This document shows, one piece after another, positions 36,949 through 44,570 of a stretch of DNA of 57,799 nt. The stretch's first letter is position 1. The number at the start of each line of letters is the position of its first letter. The stretch is from a virus, in IMG/VR virus record IMGVR_UViG_3300047560_001719, positions 1 through 57,799 of that record. One strand, written 5' to 3'. A program made the translations under genes and the position numbers. A model generated the notes under the pieces. It saw nothing but the letters and a program-made list of their open reading frames with translations, made no database searches and was not told the origin of the DNA.

Positions 36949-37685
36949 AGAATCCATTTACATCATGGTTTAAACCGCAAAAAGATCTCGAATTTGTAGA
37001 TACTACTCGCCTTACGTATCATAACTTTACGGTCGAAAGAGCGTGCGATGTCAAAGCAAACACGTATCGCCATCAACTTGATACGTATGGAAAACATATG
37101 ATGCCGGGTTGTCCAGGAATCCTCGACTACTCTCAGTATGGGTATATTATTCCTGCATGGGTAGACATCCATATTTTTGCAAACAAAGCAGGAGTTTCCT
37201 GGCGCATAGGAGATGGTGCAGCTCGTGGAGATAGAGGGTTTGCAAACGGAAATCCTATGGATTATAGGTTGATAGACGGAGCCTTCGAAGTCGAAGATGT
37301 TCCTCCTACGGCTATTCTATTTCCATCTCCTTGGAAAATCTTTGCACATAAAAATATCAGTGCAATGGTAATGCCTGCAACGTATCATGGTTCTCATTTT
37401 GAAGATTTACATGTTATTCCAGGAATAGTTGACTACAACAAGTTTCATGCAGTCAATTTTATTTGTATGCCGCGACGATCTTGCGAAGTTCATATTAAAG
37501 CCGGAGAACCGCTTCTTCATGTCATGCCGTTTTTAAATAAGTCTATTACAGCGTCGGTCGGTCCAGGCACAGAAGAGCAGGTAGATAAAGCAAAGAACAT
37601 GATTCCGGGTGATGACGAGCAATACTATCGAAAGTTCATGAGAACAAAAAAGATTTTTAAGATAAACAAAGAGAGTGAGCAATGA
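36945..37685 (+). CDS. Unknown phage protein, paralogue of 36211 gene
   Basis: The 246-residue protein shares the layout of the preceding gene product: YGYIIPAWVDIHI against LGYVIPLISDLSV, PSPWKIFAHKNISAMVMP against NPWIVKTAPGWSTLFMP, and PGIVDYNKFHAVNF against SGLVDTDTYPKEVNF. Both have a KAGEPLLHVMPF or AGTPLVVAIPV strand. The two are divergent tandem duplicates. Start and stop both overlap neighbours by ATGA. The function is unknown; the position between a hydroxylase and a glycosyltransferase suggests a part in the same modification pathway. Confidence 0.7.
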   Translation: MKNPFTSWFKPQKDLEFVDTTRLTYHNFTVERACDVKANTYRHQLDTYGKHMMPGCPGILDYSQYGYIIPAWVDIHIFANKAGVSWRIGDGAARGDRGFANGNPMDYRLIDGAFEVEDVPPTAILFPSPWKIFAHKNISAMVMPATYHGSHFEDLHVIPGIVDYNKFHAVNFICMPRRSCEVHIKAGEPLLHVMPFLNKSITASVGPGTEEQVDKAKNMIPGDDEQYYRKFMRTKKIFKINKESEQ

Positions 37686-38698
37686 ATATTTTTGTTTCGA
37701 TCTGTTCTTACCAAGATCCATTACTGCCACATACTATCAAGAGTATGATGCAGACCAAATCTAATAGAAACAACGTCGTGTACTCGATCTTCGAACAGAC
37801 TCGTTATGAGGATTCTCTTGCATGCACAGAACCTGTATTAGTAGGTCGTGAAGACGTTATCTACAAAAGAATTGATCCTGAGTATTCGGACGGATGTGTG
37901 TGGGCAAGATACGTCAACATGTTGAACGTTACTGACGAGTTCGATTTCATCTATCAGATCGATTCGCATATTCTGCACGATCAGCATTGGGATCGCGCGC
38001 TGATCGAAGATTATAAGAGAGCGTTGGATATATCTGGAACAAACAAGATCATCATCACGGGATCGTGTAAAGGTTTCAACATCTCTGAAGAAGATGACGA
38101 GATAAAGACTTATTTGATTGAACAAGAAGATCTATCTTGTAAAGTAGGGTACTACACAATCGATCCTGAAACTCTCATTCCAGTAGTGCACGGAGATTCT
38201 TTTCCTGCAACCGAAATGCCTCAGCCGGCATTTCATATCATGGCAGGCAACTTCTTTACTCACAAAGATTGGGTAGATAATGTCGGCTTAAATCCAAAAA
38301 TCTTCTTCGAAGGCGAAGAAGTAATGATGGCAATGATGTCGTATGCAGCTGGCTATAAGATGTTCCATCACAGTAAGATGGTTTCTTATCACCTAGCTGA
38401 TACAAAGACTTGGCATACAAAGAACAATGTAGTCGAACCAGCAGGTGCACGCCGTAGGCAAAGACTTTCTGAGATCGGTCGACTTGAATGGAGGAAATAC
38501 TTAGATACATGTCGTGAAGATATGCTAGAAGCTTTCCATCAAGAGTTCGGAATCGATTTTATTAATCTTGAAATCGCAGAGAGTGCCCGAACATACAGCT
38601 TAGACACTCCAGGTAAAGCAAATCATTTTACTGAATTCAAGAAGGTTCCAGAAGAAAACCAACTTCCTCCTGCTCTGTTTATGAAAGACGATGAATGA
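37682..38698 (+). CDS. GT60-like glycosyltransferase (GlcNAc-transferase family)
   Basis: The 338-residue protein has the GT-A features of the Skp1-GlcNAc-transferase/GT60 group: an N-terminal IFVSICSYQDPLLPHTIKSM, the segment DGCVWARYVNM, the donor/metal motif YQIDSHILHDQHWD (residues 91-104) and the later KIFFEGEEVMMAMMSYAAGY with a following YHL. In Dictyostelium, GT60 Gnt1 adds GlcNAc to a hydroxyproline made by a P4H; that is family knowledge. Here the gene shares an operon with a P4H-like oxygenase. No membrane anchor is seen, so it acts in the cytoplasm. The actual donor and acceptor are unknown. Confidence 0.78.
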   Translation: MNIFVSICSYQDPLLPHTIKSMMQTKSNRNNVVYSIFEQTRYEDSLACTEPVLVGREDVIYKRIDPEYSDGCVWARYVNMLNVTDEFDFIYQIDSHILHDQHWDRALIEDYKRALDISGTNKIIITGSCKGFNISEEDDEIKTYLIEQEDLSCKVGYYTIDPETLIPVVHGDSFPATEMPQPAFHIMAGNFFTHKDWVDNVGLNPKIFFEGEEVMMAMMSYAAGYKMFHHSKMVSYHLADTKTWHTKNNVVEPAGARRRQRLSEIGRLEWRKYLDTCREDMLEAFHQEFGIDFINLEIAESARTYSLDTPGKANHFTEFKKVPEENQLPPALFMKDDE

Positions 38699-39228
38699 TC
38701 GTTTGTTCTATTCCTCGGTGCGGAGCTACTCGGTTCTGTCTTGATTTGCAAGATCAGACCGATATTCCATTCATCGGAGAACTGAACCCGCTTTACATGT
38801 TCGAGAACAAGAAGGTGGATCATCACGAGACAAAGTTTCAGAAAGATTTTACTCCTGATCGGTTTGCCGATCTTATCTACGATAAGAAAAGCAGCATCGT
38901 CATGATAAATAAATCATCGTATCTGATAGCTGACAAAGCTGACTATGTGATCTTGAGAAAGAATATGATAGACGCTTTCATGAGCTACGCTAACTTCATG
39001 CTGAAGTTGTACCCAGATATCGATACGAAGGTGCTCTTAAAAGAGATACAGTTTACTGTCTACGACTACTTTGGTTTAAAGTCTTACGTTGATAAGTATG
39101 TATGTAATATCGTGTGGTATGAAGACTATTTTGGAAAGAGTGGAACACAGACTCCTTTATTGGATAGTCATAGGCATGGATCGGTAATAAAGAAAGCAAT
39201 TCAGGATGTTTTTAAGGAATGTAGATAG
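38695..39228 (+). CDS. Sulfotransferase-like protein
   Basis: The 177-residue protein begins with a P-loop-like CSIPRCGATRF (residues 4-14), resembling the 5'-phosphosulfate loop of PAPS sulfotransferases (PRSGTT). A second motif VILRKNMIDAFMSYANF (R88, S97) matches the 3'-phosphate site RDPxxxxxSxxxF. It is shorter than most sulfotransferases (250 or more), so it may be a minimal phage version. It overlaps its upstream neighbour by ATGA and the downstream desaturase by 23 bases. It could sulfate a glycan or lipid made by neighbouring enzymes. Activity is inferred from two motifs only. Confidence 0.6.
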   Translation: MIVCSIPRCGATRFCLDLQDQTDIPFIGELNPLYMFENKKVDHHETKFQKDFTPDRFADLIYDKKSSIVMINKSSYLIADKADYVILRKNMIDAFMSYANFMLKLYPDIDTKVLLKEIQFTVYDYFGLKSYVDKYVCNIVWYEDYFGKSGTQTPLLDSHRHGSVIKKAIQDVFKECR

Positions 39229-39931
39229 AACATATCACTTGTTTGCTCTACAACTTATTATGCCCGTCATCGCAGTATGGGCAATGATAACATACTTTTC
39301 ATGGCCATGGGTCTTAGCATCCTTGGTCATGTTTTTCCTTATGCGGTGTGTAGGAGCAGTGGTCACGTATCACCGTATTCATGGTCATCGTACACATACT
39401 ATGCATCCTGTAGTCGAGTTTATATGTACAGGCCTCGGTTTTTATGGTAGCATATCATCGCCGATCGACTTCTGTGCAGCGCACGTCAACCATCACAAGT
39501 ACATGGACACGGAAAAGGATCCTCACTCTCCGAAGTACCTCGGTTGGAAAGCTATGTTCCCTCTCTTTTGGGTAGATCGACAAGCAGGAGATCTTCGAAC
39601 GATAGTAAGATTAGGTAAGAACAAGATCACGAGATTTTATCATGACTACTACTGGCCGTTGCTTCTCGTTCCGTTCTTGTTACTCTTCGTTTCTTTGAAC
39701 GCGTTCTTGTTTTTGTTCGTAGTACCGACCGGTCTTTCGTTGTTTACGCTTTCGATATCAACTCTCAATCATGATAAGAACGGACCAAAAAAGATGCCAT
39801 GGTGGTACGGAATTTTGACCGGTGGAGAACACCATCATAAATGGCATCACGAACATGCAACAGACACGAGCGGAGAAGGATGGCTCGACTACGTTGCCAA
39901 TGCAGTAGGCACAAAAAGGGTTAAGAAATGA
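39206..39931 (+). CDS. Membrane fatty-acid desaturase (Delta9-like)
   Basis: The 241-residue protein has the three histidine boxes of membrane desaturases: HRIHGH (H56-H61), HVNHH (H93-H97) and HKWHH (H211-H215) with the preceding GEHH, plus an LNHD near residue 189. Hydrophobic segments at about 14-50 and 150-185 form the membrane hairpins. It resembles bacterial acyl-CoA/acyl-lipid Delta9 desaturases, somewhat short. It would introduce double bonds in host acyl chains and change membrane fluidity during infection. It overlaps the sulfotransferase-like gene by 23 bases and the next gene by ATGA. Desaturases have been reported in marine phages. Confidence 0.88.
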   Translation: MFLRNVDRTYHLFALQLIMPVIAVWAMITYFSWPWVLASLVMFFLMRCVGAVVTYHRIHGHRTHTMHPVVEFICTGLGFYGSISSPIDFCAAHVNHHKYMDTEKDPHSPKYLGWKAMFPLFWVDRQAGDLRTIVRLGKNKITRFYHDYYWPLLLVPFLLLFVSLNAFLFLFVVPTGLSLFTLSISTLNHDKNGPKKMPWWYGILTGGEHHHKWHHEHATDTSGEGWLDYVANAVGTKRVKK

Positions 39932-40470
39932 ATATCGTACACTCTATAATCAACGATCTATCAGAGATCGACTTCGATGATCTCTACGAAAGAGCGAAGG
40001 ATGCAGTTGAGGCTAGTTGGCCAGCACATTCTCCGTATACTGACGCAGAAAGAAAAACAAAGTTGCTTGAGATGATTGAGAGCGGTATTAACAACGAATG
40101 GCCAGGGACGAACGTACGTGGTGAAGATGACGTATGGTTTATGGCAAAGTCAGTCGATACTGATACAGGAATAGTCATGAGTCTTGGATGTGGTTACATT
40201 ATCGATGGAGACACACACGATGGTAGAATCTCGCTTGTTGCTCCAGACGAAACAGGATCTCGGAACTATCTGTACAACGAGCAGACTCGTTTAGATAGAA
40301 ATCGATTTTATACGGAAAACGGTATATCCAAAATCCTTTATAGAATGATCCCTACTAACTCTGTGATGCATAGGTTCATTAGATACAGAGCGAATGCTGG
40401 TTATTATAGTGTTATAGAAGAAACACCGAGAGGTGATGTAACAGATATTATGGTATCTCTCAACTTATAA
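39928..40470 (+). CDS. Hypothetical protein, last gene of accessory operon
   Basis: The 180-residue product starts by ATGA overlap with the desaturase. Its N-terminal helix (EIDFDDLYERAKDAVEASW) is followed by an alpha/beta region with GIVMSLGCGYIIDGDTHDGR and a C-terminal helix/strand part (YTENGISKILYRMIP). The last part faintly recalls a GNAT acyltransferase end, but I see no acetyl-CoA loop and do not assign it. Its stop codon abuts the stop of the minus-strand glycosyltransferase gene with no space between. Confidence 0.65.
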   Translation: MNIVHSIINDLSEIDFDDLYERAKDAVEASWPAHSPYTDAERKTKLLEMIESGINNEWPGTNVRGEDDVWFMAKSVDTDTGIVMSLGCGYIIDGDTHDGRISLVAPDETGSRNYLYNEQTRLDRNRFYTENGISKILYRMIPTNSVMHRFIRYRANAGYYSVIEETPRGDVTDIMVSLNL

Positions 40471-41241
40471 TTACCACTTTGTTCCGTGTCTTGAACTATA
40501 CTTCTTCTCGGGATGAAACGCAGCAAAGTCTTCATAGCGTGGATCTCCAGGTTCGGCTCTCTTGCCGATGCTGTACTCTCCGATATGAGTAACGAGGTTC
40601 TTTCCTTCTGAACTCTTTAGCTTGCATGTCTTCATTTCCATTTGTTTCAACGATGCTGCCACCACATACTCGCTGAGATTCTTCTCTCCAGTCATCTCAC
40701 GATGCGGGATATCTGCCATGCTTCTTGGAAAGAAGCTCGCTAGACTCCAGAAATACTGATCAGAGAGCTCTACTCGATATTGCGTACTAAGATTTTGAGC
40801 TTTGTCTAGAATGATGTCCGACTCGAGTGGTTGTGTCTCTTCTTCGAAGTCATACCACTTCTGACGCGTCAAGCATACTTGAGAGAACGTTTTGTTGTCA
40901 TGTAAAATCTGAGCGAGATCGAGAACCTTCACCGGTTGGTTGAATGTAACGTCGTCTTCTGACAAGTAAACATAATCGTAATCTCTCTGTCTCAATAGCT
41001 CGAACGTGGCGTTCCATACATATGGAAGTCCCATGTTCTGTTGATGCAGAATTACTTCAGTGTAACCAAAGTTCTTGGCCAACTCATACATCGTTCCGTC
41101 ATGCCGACCTTTTGGCATGTCATCGATAAAGATGCCTTCGACTTCACAGTGACTAAAGTCAAGCATATCTCTCTGAGACTTGAGAGTCGGGATCAGGTAC
41201 TCGAGTCTATTCGTCGACCAGATGATCTTACATACTTTCAT
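40471..41241 (-). CDS. Glycosyltransferase, GT-A fold
   Basis: This minus-strand gene encodes 256 residues. It has a GT-A/GT2-like layout: KIIWSTNRLEYLIPTLKSQ, then IFIDDMPKG (residues 37-45), HQQNMGLPYVWNAT and the metal-binding YLSEDDVTF (residues 92-100). The later SDQYFWSLASFFPRS segment is typical of an acceptor loop. There are no membrane segments. It starts by TGATG overlap with the minus-strand DUF6445-like gene upstream. The acceptor is unknown; it could act on a virion protein or on a product of the adjacent plus-strand operon. Confidence 0.78.
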   Translation of the reverse strand: MKVCKIIWSTNRLEYLIPTLKSQRDMLDFSHCEVEGIFIDDMPKGRHDGTMYELAKNFGYTEVILHQQNMGLPYVWNATFELLRQRDYDYVYLSEDDVTFNQPVKVLDLAQILHDNKTFSQVCLTRQKWYDFEEETQPLESDIILDKAQNLSTQYRVELSDQYFWSLASFFPRSMADIPHREMTGEKNLSEYVVAASLKQMEMKTCKLKSSEGKNLVTHIGEYSIGKRAEPGDPRYEDFAAFHPEKKYSSRHGTKW

Positions 41242-41807
41242 CAGTAAGTCTCCGTATCAAAGAAGAACGTTTGGAAAAGACGACCGTCGTATAGATCCTT
41301 GCCGAAGTAATCGAGGCTGGCATGGAACAGGTCACCGCGATAGATCACAAGTCGATTGTACTTGTTGCCTACAACGTCGATTCGATCCCATTTAGTATAG
41401 TCGTATCCTTCATGTATGTTCTCAGTAGAACGATACTCTCCTGATTCTTTGTGACGATAGATGGCAGTGCCTGCGGTAGGAGGAGCATCAGGAGTCAAGT
41501 AGCATACTGCTGCCCACATACTCGTATGATCGCTGTGGATCCATGTACGATCGAACGCAGTTGCATACTGAAAAGCTCCAGTATAACCAGAGTCTTCATG
41601 CCAATTGGTCACAGGACCAGCAAACCACATCCAGTTCTGAATGCACTGTTTGACGTCGTCTGTGAGAAATGATTTTGTTCTTTTACCTGGATAGTTTCCA
41701 GCGACATCGAATTCTTGGGTCAGAGCGTATGCTCTCACAGCATCAGGATTTATGTAAAAGTTATCGATGATCATCAAGTCTAGATTCATGTCAAGTCGCC
41801 CGTTCAT
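41241..41807 (-). CDS. DUF6445-like putative 2OG-Fe(II) oxygenase
   Basis: The 188-residue minus-strand protein has the pattern of the DUF6445/jelly-roll oxygenase group: WIHSDHTSMWAAVCYLTP with H91 and D93, a PTAGTAIYRHKESGE turn, and a distal LVIYRGDLFHAS with H162 and a later R176. The HxD...H...R order is compatible with an iron and 2-oxoglutarate site. An alternative start is Met7. It is the first gene of the minus-strand unit, just behind a reverse late promoter. It would be a second hydroxylase-type enzyme in this cassette. The substrate is unknown. Confidence 0.7.
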   Translation of the reverse strand: MNGRLDMNLDLMIIDNFYINPDAVRAYALTQEFDVAGNYPGKRTKSFLTDDVKQCIQNWMWFAGPVTNWHEDSGYTGAFQYATAFDRTWIHSDHTSMWAAVCYLTPDAPPTAGTAIYRHKESGEYRSTENIHEGYDYTKWDRIDVVGNKYNRLVIYRGDLFHASLDYFGKDLYDGRLFQTFFFDTETY

Positions 41808-41821
41808 AGTGTTACTGACTG

Positions 41822-41829
41822 TATTTATG
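41822..41829 (-). promoter_or_regulatory. Reverse late promoter (CATAAATA)
   Basis: On the minus strand this reads CATAAATA, 14 bases before the DUF6445-like start codon at 41807. It forms a divergent pair with the plus-strand octamer at 41835-41842. Confidence 0.65.
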
Positions 41830-41834
41830 CGCCT

Positions 41835-41842
41835 TATAAATA
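41835..41842 (+). promoter_or_regulatory. Late promoter (TATAAATA) before gp13
   Basis: This perfect octamer lies 33 bases upstream of gp13, with an AGAGGGA ribosome-binding site at 41865-41871. A second ATAAATA-containing site lies at about 41850-41857. Confidence 0.8.
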
Positions 41843-41875
41843 GCTAGTGGATAAATATACTAAAAGAGGGATTAC

Positions 41876-42619
41876 ATGGCAACTCCTACATCAAAAGCCG
41901 AGTTTAAAGAATACTGTCTTCGTAAGCTAGGCAAGCCAGTAATCGAGATCAACGTAGACGACGATCAGGTCGACGATCGCGTTGACGAGGCCATCCGTTA
42001 TTGGTATGACTATCACTTCGATGGTTCAGACAAGGTCTACTACAAGCATGCTATCACCGAAACCGATGTAGCTAACAAGTACATCACTCTTCCAGAGAAT
42101 ATCCTCGGTGCTGTCAGCGTATTCTCGATGGGTGATCCTTCGATTCGCTCAGACGACCTCTTCAATATCCGTTATCAGATCGCGCTGAACGACCTCTACA
42201 CTCTCACTAACGTATCGCTCGTTCCGTACTACATGGTCATGGAACACCTTGGTCTCATGACAGAGTTGCTCGTCGGTAAGCAACCTATTCGCTACTCGCG
42301 TCATAAAGATCGTCTGTACGTTGACATGGACTGGAACACGGTGGCTGTCGGCGAGTTCTTGCTCGTAGAAGCTTATGAAGTCGTGGATCCAGAAACATGG
42401 ACGGATGCATGGAACGATCGCTGGCTTCAGAACTATGCCACGACTCTGATCAAAGAACAGTGGGGTTCCAATCTGACCAAGTTTACTGGCATGACTCTTC
42501 CAGGTGGCGTTCAGTTCAATGGAGAGAAGATCTACGACGATGCTGTCGCCGAGAGGAGAAAGTTGGAAGATGAGATGATCACTTCGTACTCACTTCCGGT
42601 CCTCGATATGATTGGATAA
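41876..42619 (+). CDS. 13: gp13-like neck protein
   Basis: The 247-residue protein (T4 gp13 has 309) begins with EFKEYCLRKLGKPVIEINVD and DDRVDEAIRYWYDYHFDG, the conserved opening of T4-like neck proteins. A C-terminal WLQNYATTLIKEQWGSNL helix and GGVQFNGEKIYDDA are also typical. gp13 and gp14 form the neck that closes the filled head and joins it to the tail. It heads the neck/terminase operon behind a late promoter and is followed by gp14 after three bases. Confidence 0.92.
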   Translation: MATPTSKAEFKEYCLRKLGKPVIEINVDDDQVDDRVDEAIRYWYDYHFDGSDKVYYKHAITETDVANKYITLPENILGAVSVFSMGDPSIRSDDLFNIRYQIALNDLYTLTNVSLVPYYMVMEHLGLMTELLVGKQPIRYSRHKDRLYVDMDWNTVAVGEFLLVEAYEVVDPETWTDAWNDRWLQNYATTLIKEQWGSNLTKFTGMTLPGGVQFNGEKIYDDAVAERRKLEDEMITSYSLPVLDMIG

Positions 42620-42622
42620 TAG

Positions 42623-43351
42623 ATGTCGACTAATTTTTATTTCAACAACTTTACGAACAGTCAAGAACAGATCTTGATCGAGAACCTTGTTCTTGAGTCT
42701 ATCAAGATGTATGGTCATGATGTGTTCTATTGTCCAAGAACGCTGAAGGCCAAAGACGATATTTACGAAGAAGATACGGTTTCAGAGTACAATATGGCTT
42801 ATGAGATCGATATGTACATTCGCAGCTACGAAAGCTATGAAGGAGACGGTCAGTTCCTCTCGAAGTTTGGTCTTGAAATCAGAGATCAGGTTACGTTTAC
42901 GGTTTCAGTTCGAAACTTTATGGATGAAATTGGCCAGTTAGAGATGATCGATCGTCCTCAAGAAGGCGATCTCATCTACTTGCCGATGGCAGATCGTTTG
43001 ATGTACATCAAGTACGTGAACAAGACTCCGGTCTTCTATCAGATGGGTGCAATCCAAATGTACGATCTTGTTTGTGAAATGTTCGAGTACAGCAGCGAAC
43101 ACCTCAACACGGGTATCAAGGCCATCGACGATCTTGAGCGCAAGCTTGGTCTCAGCCTTGATATGTACAGCATCACGACTTCTGATGGTGGCTTCCTTCT
43201 TACTCAAGACGGAAACCCAATCATTCAGGCCGGATACGACTTCGAGACTCAAGCTGGAGACTACTTCGAAGATAATACAGAGATCCAGCAAGAAGCAGAA
43301 GGTGTTCTCGATTGGACACAACGAGATCCATTCAGTGAAGGAGTGATTTAA
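42623..43351 (+). CDS. 14: gp14-like neck protein
   Basis: The 242-residue protein is close to T4 gp14 (256). It opens with NFYFNNFTNSQEQILIENLV, followed by IKMYGHDVFYCPRTL, which is the gp14 signature. The segment RPQEGDLIYLPMADRLMYIK and a later EYSSEHLNTGIKAIDDLE are also conserved. It works with gp13 at the head-tail connection. It overlaps gp15 by one base (TAATG). Confidence 0.92.
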   Translation: MSTNFYFNNFTNSQEQILIENLVLESIKMYGHDVFYCPRTLKAKDDIYEEDTVSEYNMAYEIDMYIRSYESYEGDGQFLSKFGLEIRDQVTFTVSVRNFMDEIGQLEMIDRPQEGDLIYLPMADRLMYIKYVNKTPVFYQMGAIQMYDLVCEMFEYSSEHLNTGIKAIDDLERKLGLSLDMYSITTSDGGFLLTQDGNPIIQAGYDFETQAGDYFEDNTEIQQEAEGVLDWTQRDPFSEGVI

Positions 43352-44181
43352 TGTTTGGAAGAACCTGGAATCACGACTCGCTTCGTAAGTACATCATCGT
43401 CTTCGGAACTCTGTTTAACGATATCTATCTCAATCGTTCTGACATAAACGGTAAGACTATCCAGACTCTGAAGGTTCCTTTGACATATGGTCCAAAGGAC
43501 AAAGTTCTTACGAGATTGGATCAAAACCCAAGACTCGATAACCAAGTAGCTATCGTACTGCCGAGAATCTCGTTCGAGATGTTATCGATGGACTATGATC
43601 CTACTCGTAAGCTGAATACCCTTAATAAGTTGACTAAACAATCTACCACGATGGGAACTGACGACGAAGTCAAGTATCAGTACCAACCCGTTCCGTATGA
43701 CATGATATTCGAGATGAACATCATGGTCAAGAACTCTGAAGACGGCACACGAATCGTAGAGCAGATTGTTCCTTACTTTACACCTGACTTCACGGTCAGC
43801 GTGAACATCGTTCCTGAAGTTGACAATGCTCGTGATATCCCTGTTATCCTAAACAGTATCACTCACCAAGACGAGTACGAAGGCAGCTTCGAGCAAAGAA
43901 GAGCCAGCGTGTGGACTCTCAACTTTACCATGAAGGGATGGCTGTACGGACCTACGAAGAAGTCGAAGCTGATCAAGTTTGCTGAGACTACATTTAGGTT
44001 GACAGAAGACGTTACGATCGCCAACACTACTAATACAACTGATACGATCGTAGTATCTTCTCAGCCAGGATTGACTGTAAGCGGTCAACCTACAAGCAAT
44101 GTTGCTGAAAGTATCGATTATCAAGAAATCATAAGTACAGATGATTACGCAATCATCAATACAATTACAGAGAATCTATAA
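43351..44181 (+). CDS. 15: gp15-like tail completion/sheath terminator
   Basis: The 276-residue protein equals T4 gp15 (272) in size and carries HDSLRKYIIVFGTLFNDIYL, VPLTYGPKDKVLTRL and VLPRISFEMLSMDYDP, all typical of this family. gp15 forms the hexameric ring at the top of the tail and binds the neck. The C-terminus is Thr-rich and variable. It overlaps gp14 and the small terminase gene by TAATG. Confidence 0.93.
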   Translation: MFGRTWNHDSLRKYIIVFGTLFNDIYLNRSDINGKTIQTLKVPLTYGPKDKVLTRLDQNPRLDNQVAIVLPRISFEMLSMDYDPTRKLNTLNKLTKQSTTMGTDDEVKYQYQPVPYDMIFEMNIMVKNSEDGTRIVEQIVPYFTPDFTVSVNIVPEVDNARDIPVILNSITHQDEYEGSFEQRRASVWTLNFTMKGWLYGPTKKSKLIKFAETTFRLTEDVTIANTTNTTDTIVVSSQPGLTVSGQPTSNVAESIDYQEIISTDDYAIINTITENL

Positions 44182-44570
44182 TGAGTAATGAACTTGATAA
44201 GTTTTTGAACATCGCTCCCGGCGAAAACCTACCAGCGGTGGTGGAGAAGAAGATGACGACACAGGTAGACGCTGACTTCGAGTATGCTCGTGAGAACATG
44301 ATGGAAGTCATCAATAAGGGACAAGAAGCTTTGTTCGATCTGATGGATGTGGCTCGTCAGAGTCAGCATCCGCGAGCATACGAAGTTCTTGCTACCATGA
44401 TGAACACGATGGTCGGAGCCAGCAAAGATTTGCTCGACCTTCAGGCAAAAAAGAAAAAGATCATGGAAGAAGATCCTACTGCTTCTCCTCAGCAAGTCAC
44501 GAACAACCTGTTCGTAGGCTCGACTGCCGAACTTCAAAAGTATTTAAAGCAAAACAGAGATGGCGAGTGA
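44181..44570 (+). CDS. 16: gp16-like terminase small subunit
   Basis: The 129-residue product (T4 gp16 has 164) lies between gp15 and gp17 and is predicted as a long helical hairpin (FEYARENMMEVINKGQEALF, ATMMNTMVGASKDLLDLQAK), the core of the small terminase ring. The C-terminus has NNLFVGSTAELQKYL, which is conserved in marine T4-like gp16. It recognises DNA and stimulates the large subunit. It overlaps gp17 by 11 bases. Confidence 0.88.
   Translation: MSNELDKFLNIAPGENLPAVVEKKMTTQVDADFEYARENMMEVINKGQEALFDLMDVARQSQHPRAYEVLATMMNTMVGASKDLLDLQAKKKKIMEEDPTASPQQVTNNLFVGSTAELQKYLKQNRDGE

Noticed and set aside
38906-38915. Internal GATAAATA in the sulfotransferase-like gene as a promoter
   Set aside because: It is far from the next start (about 300 bases) and in a coding region; probably chance.
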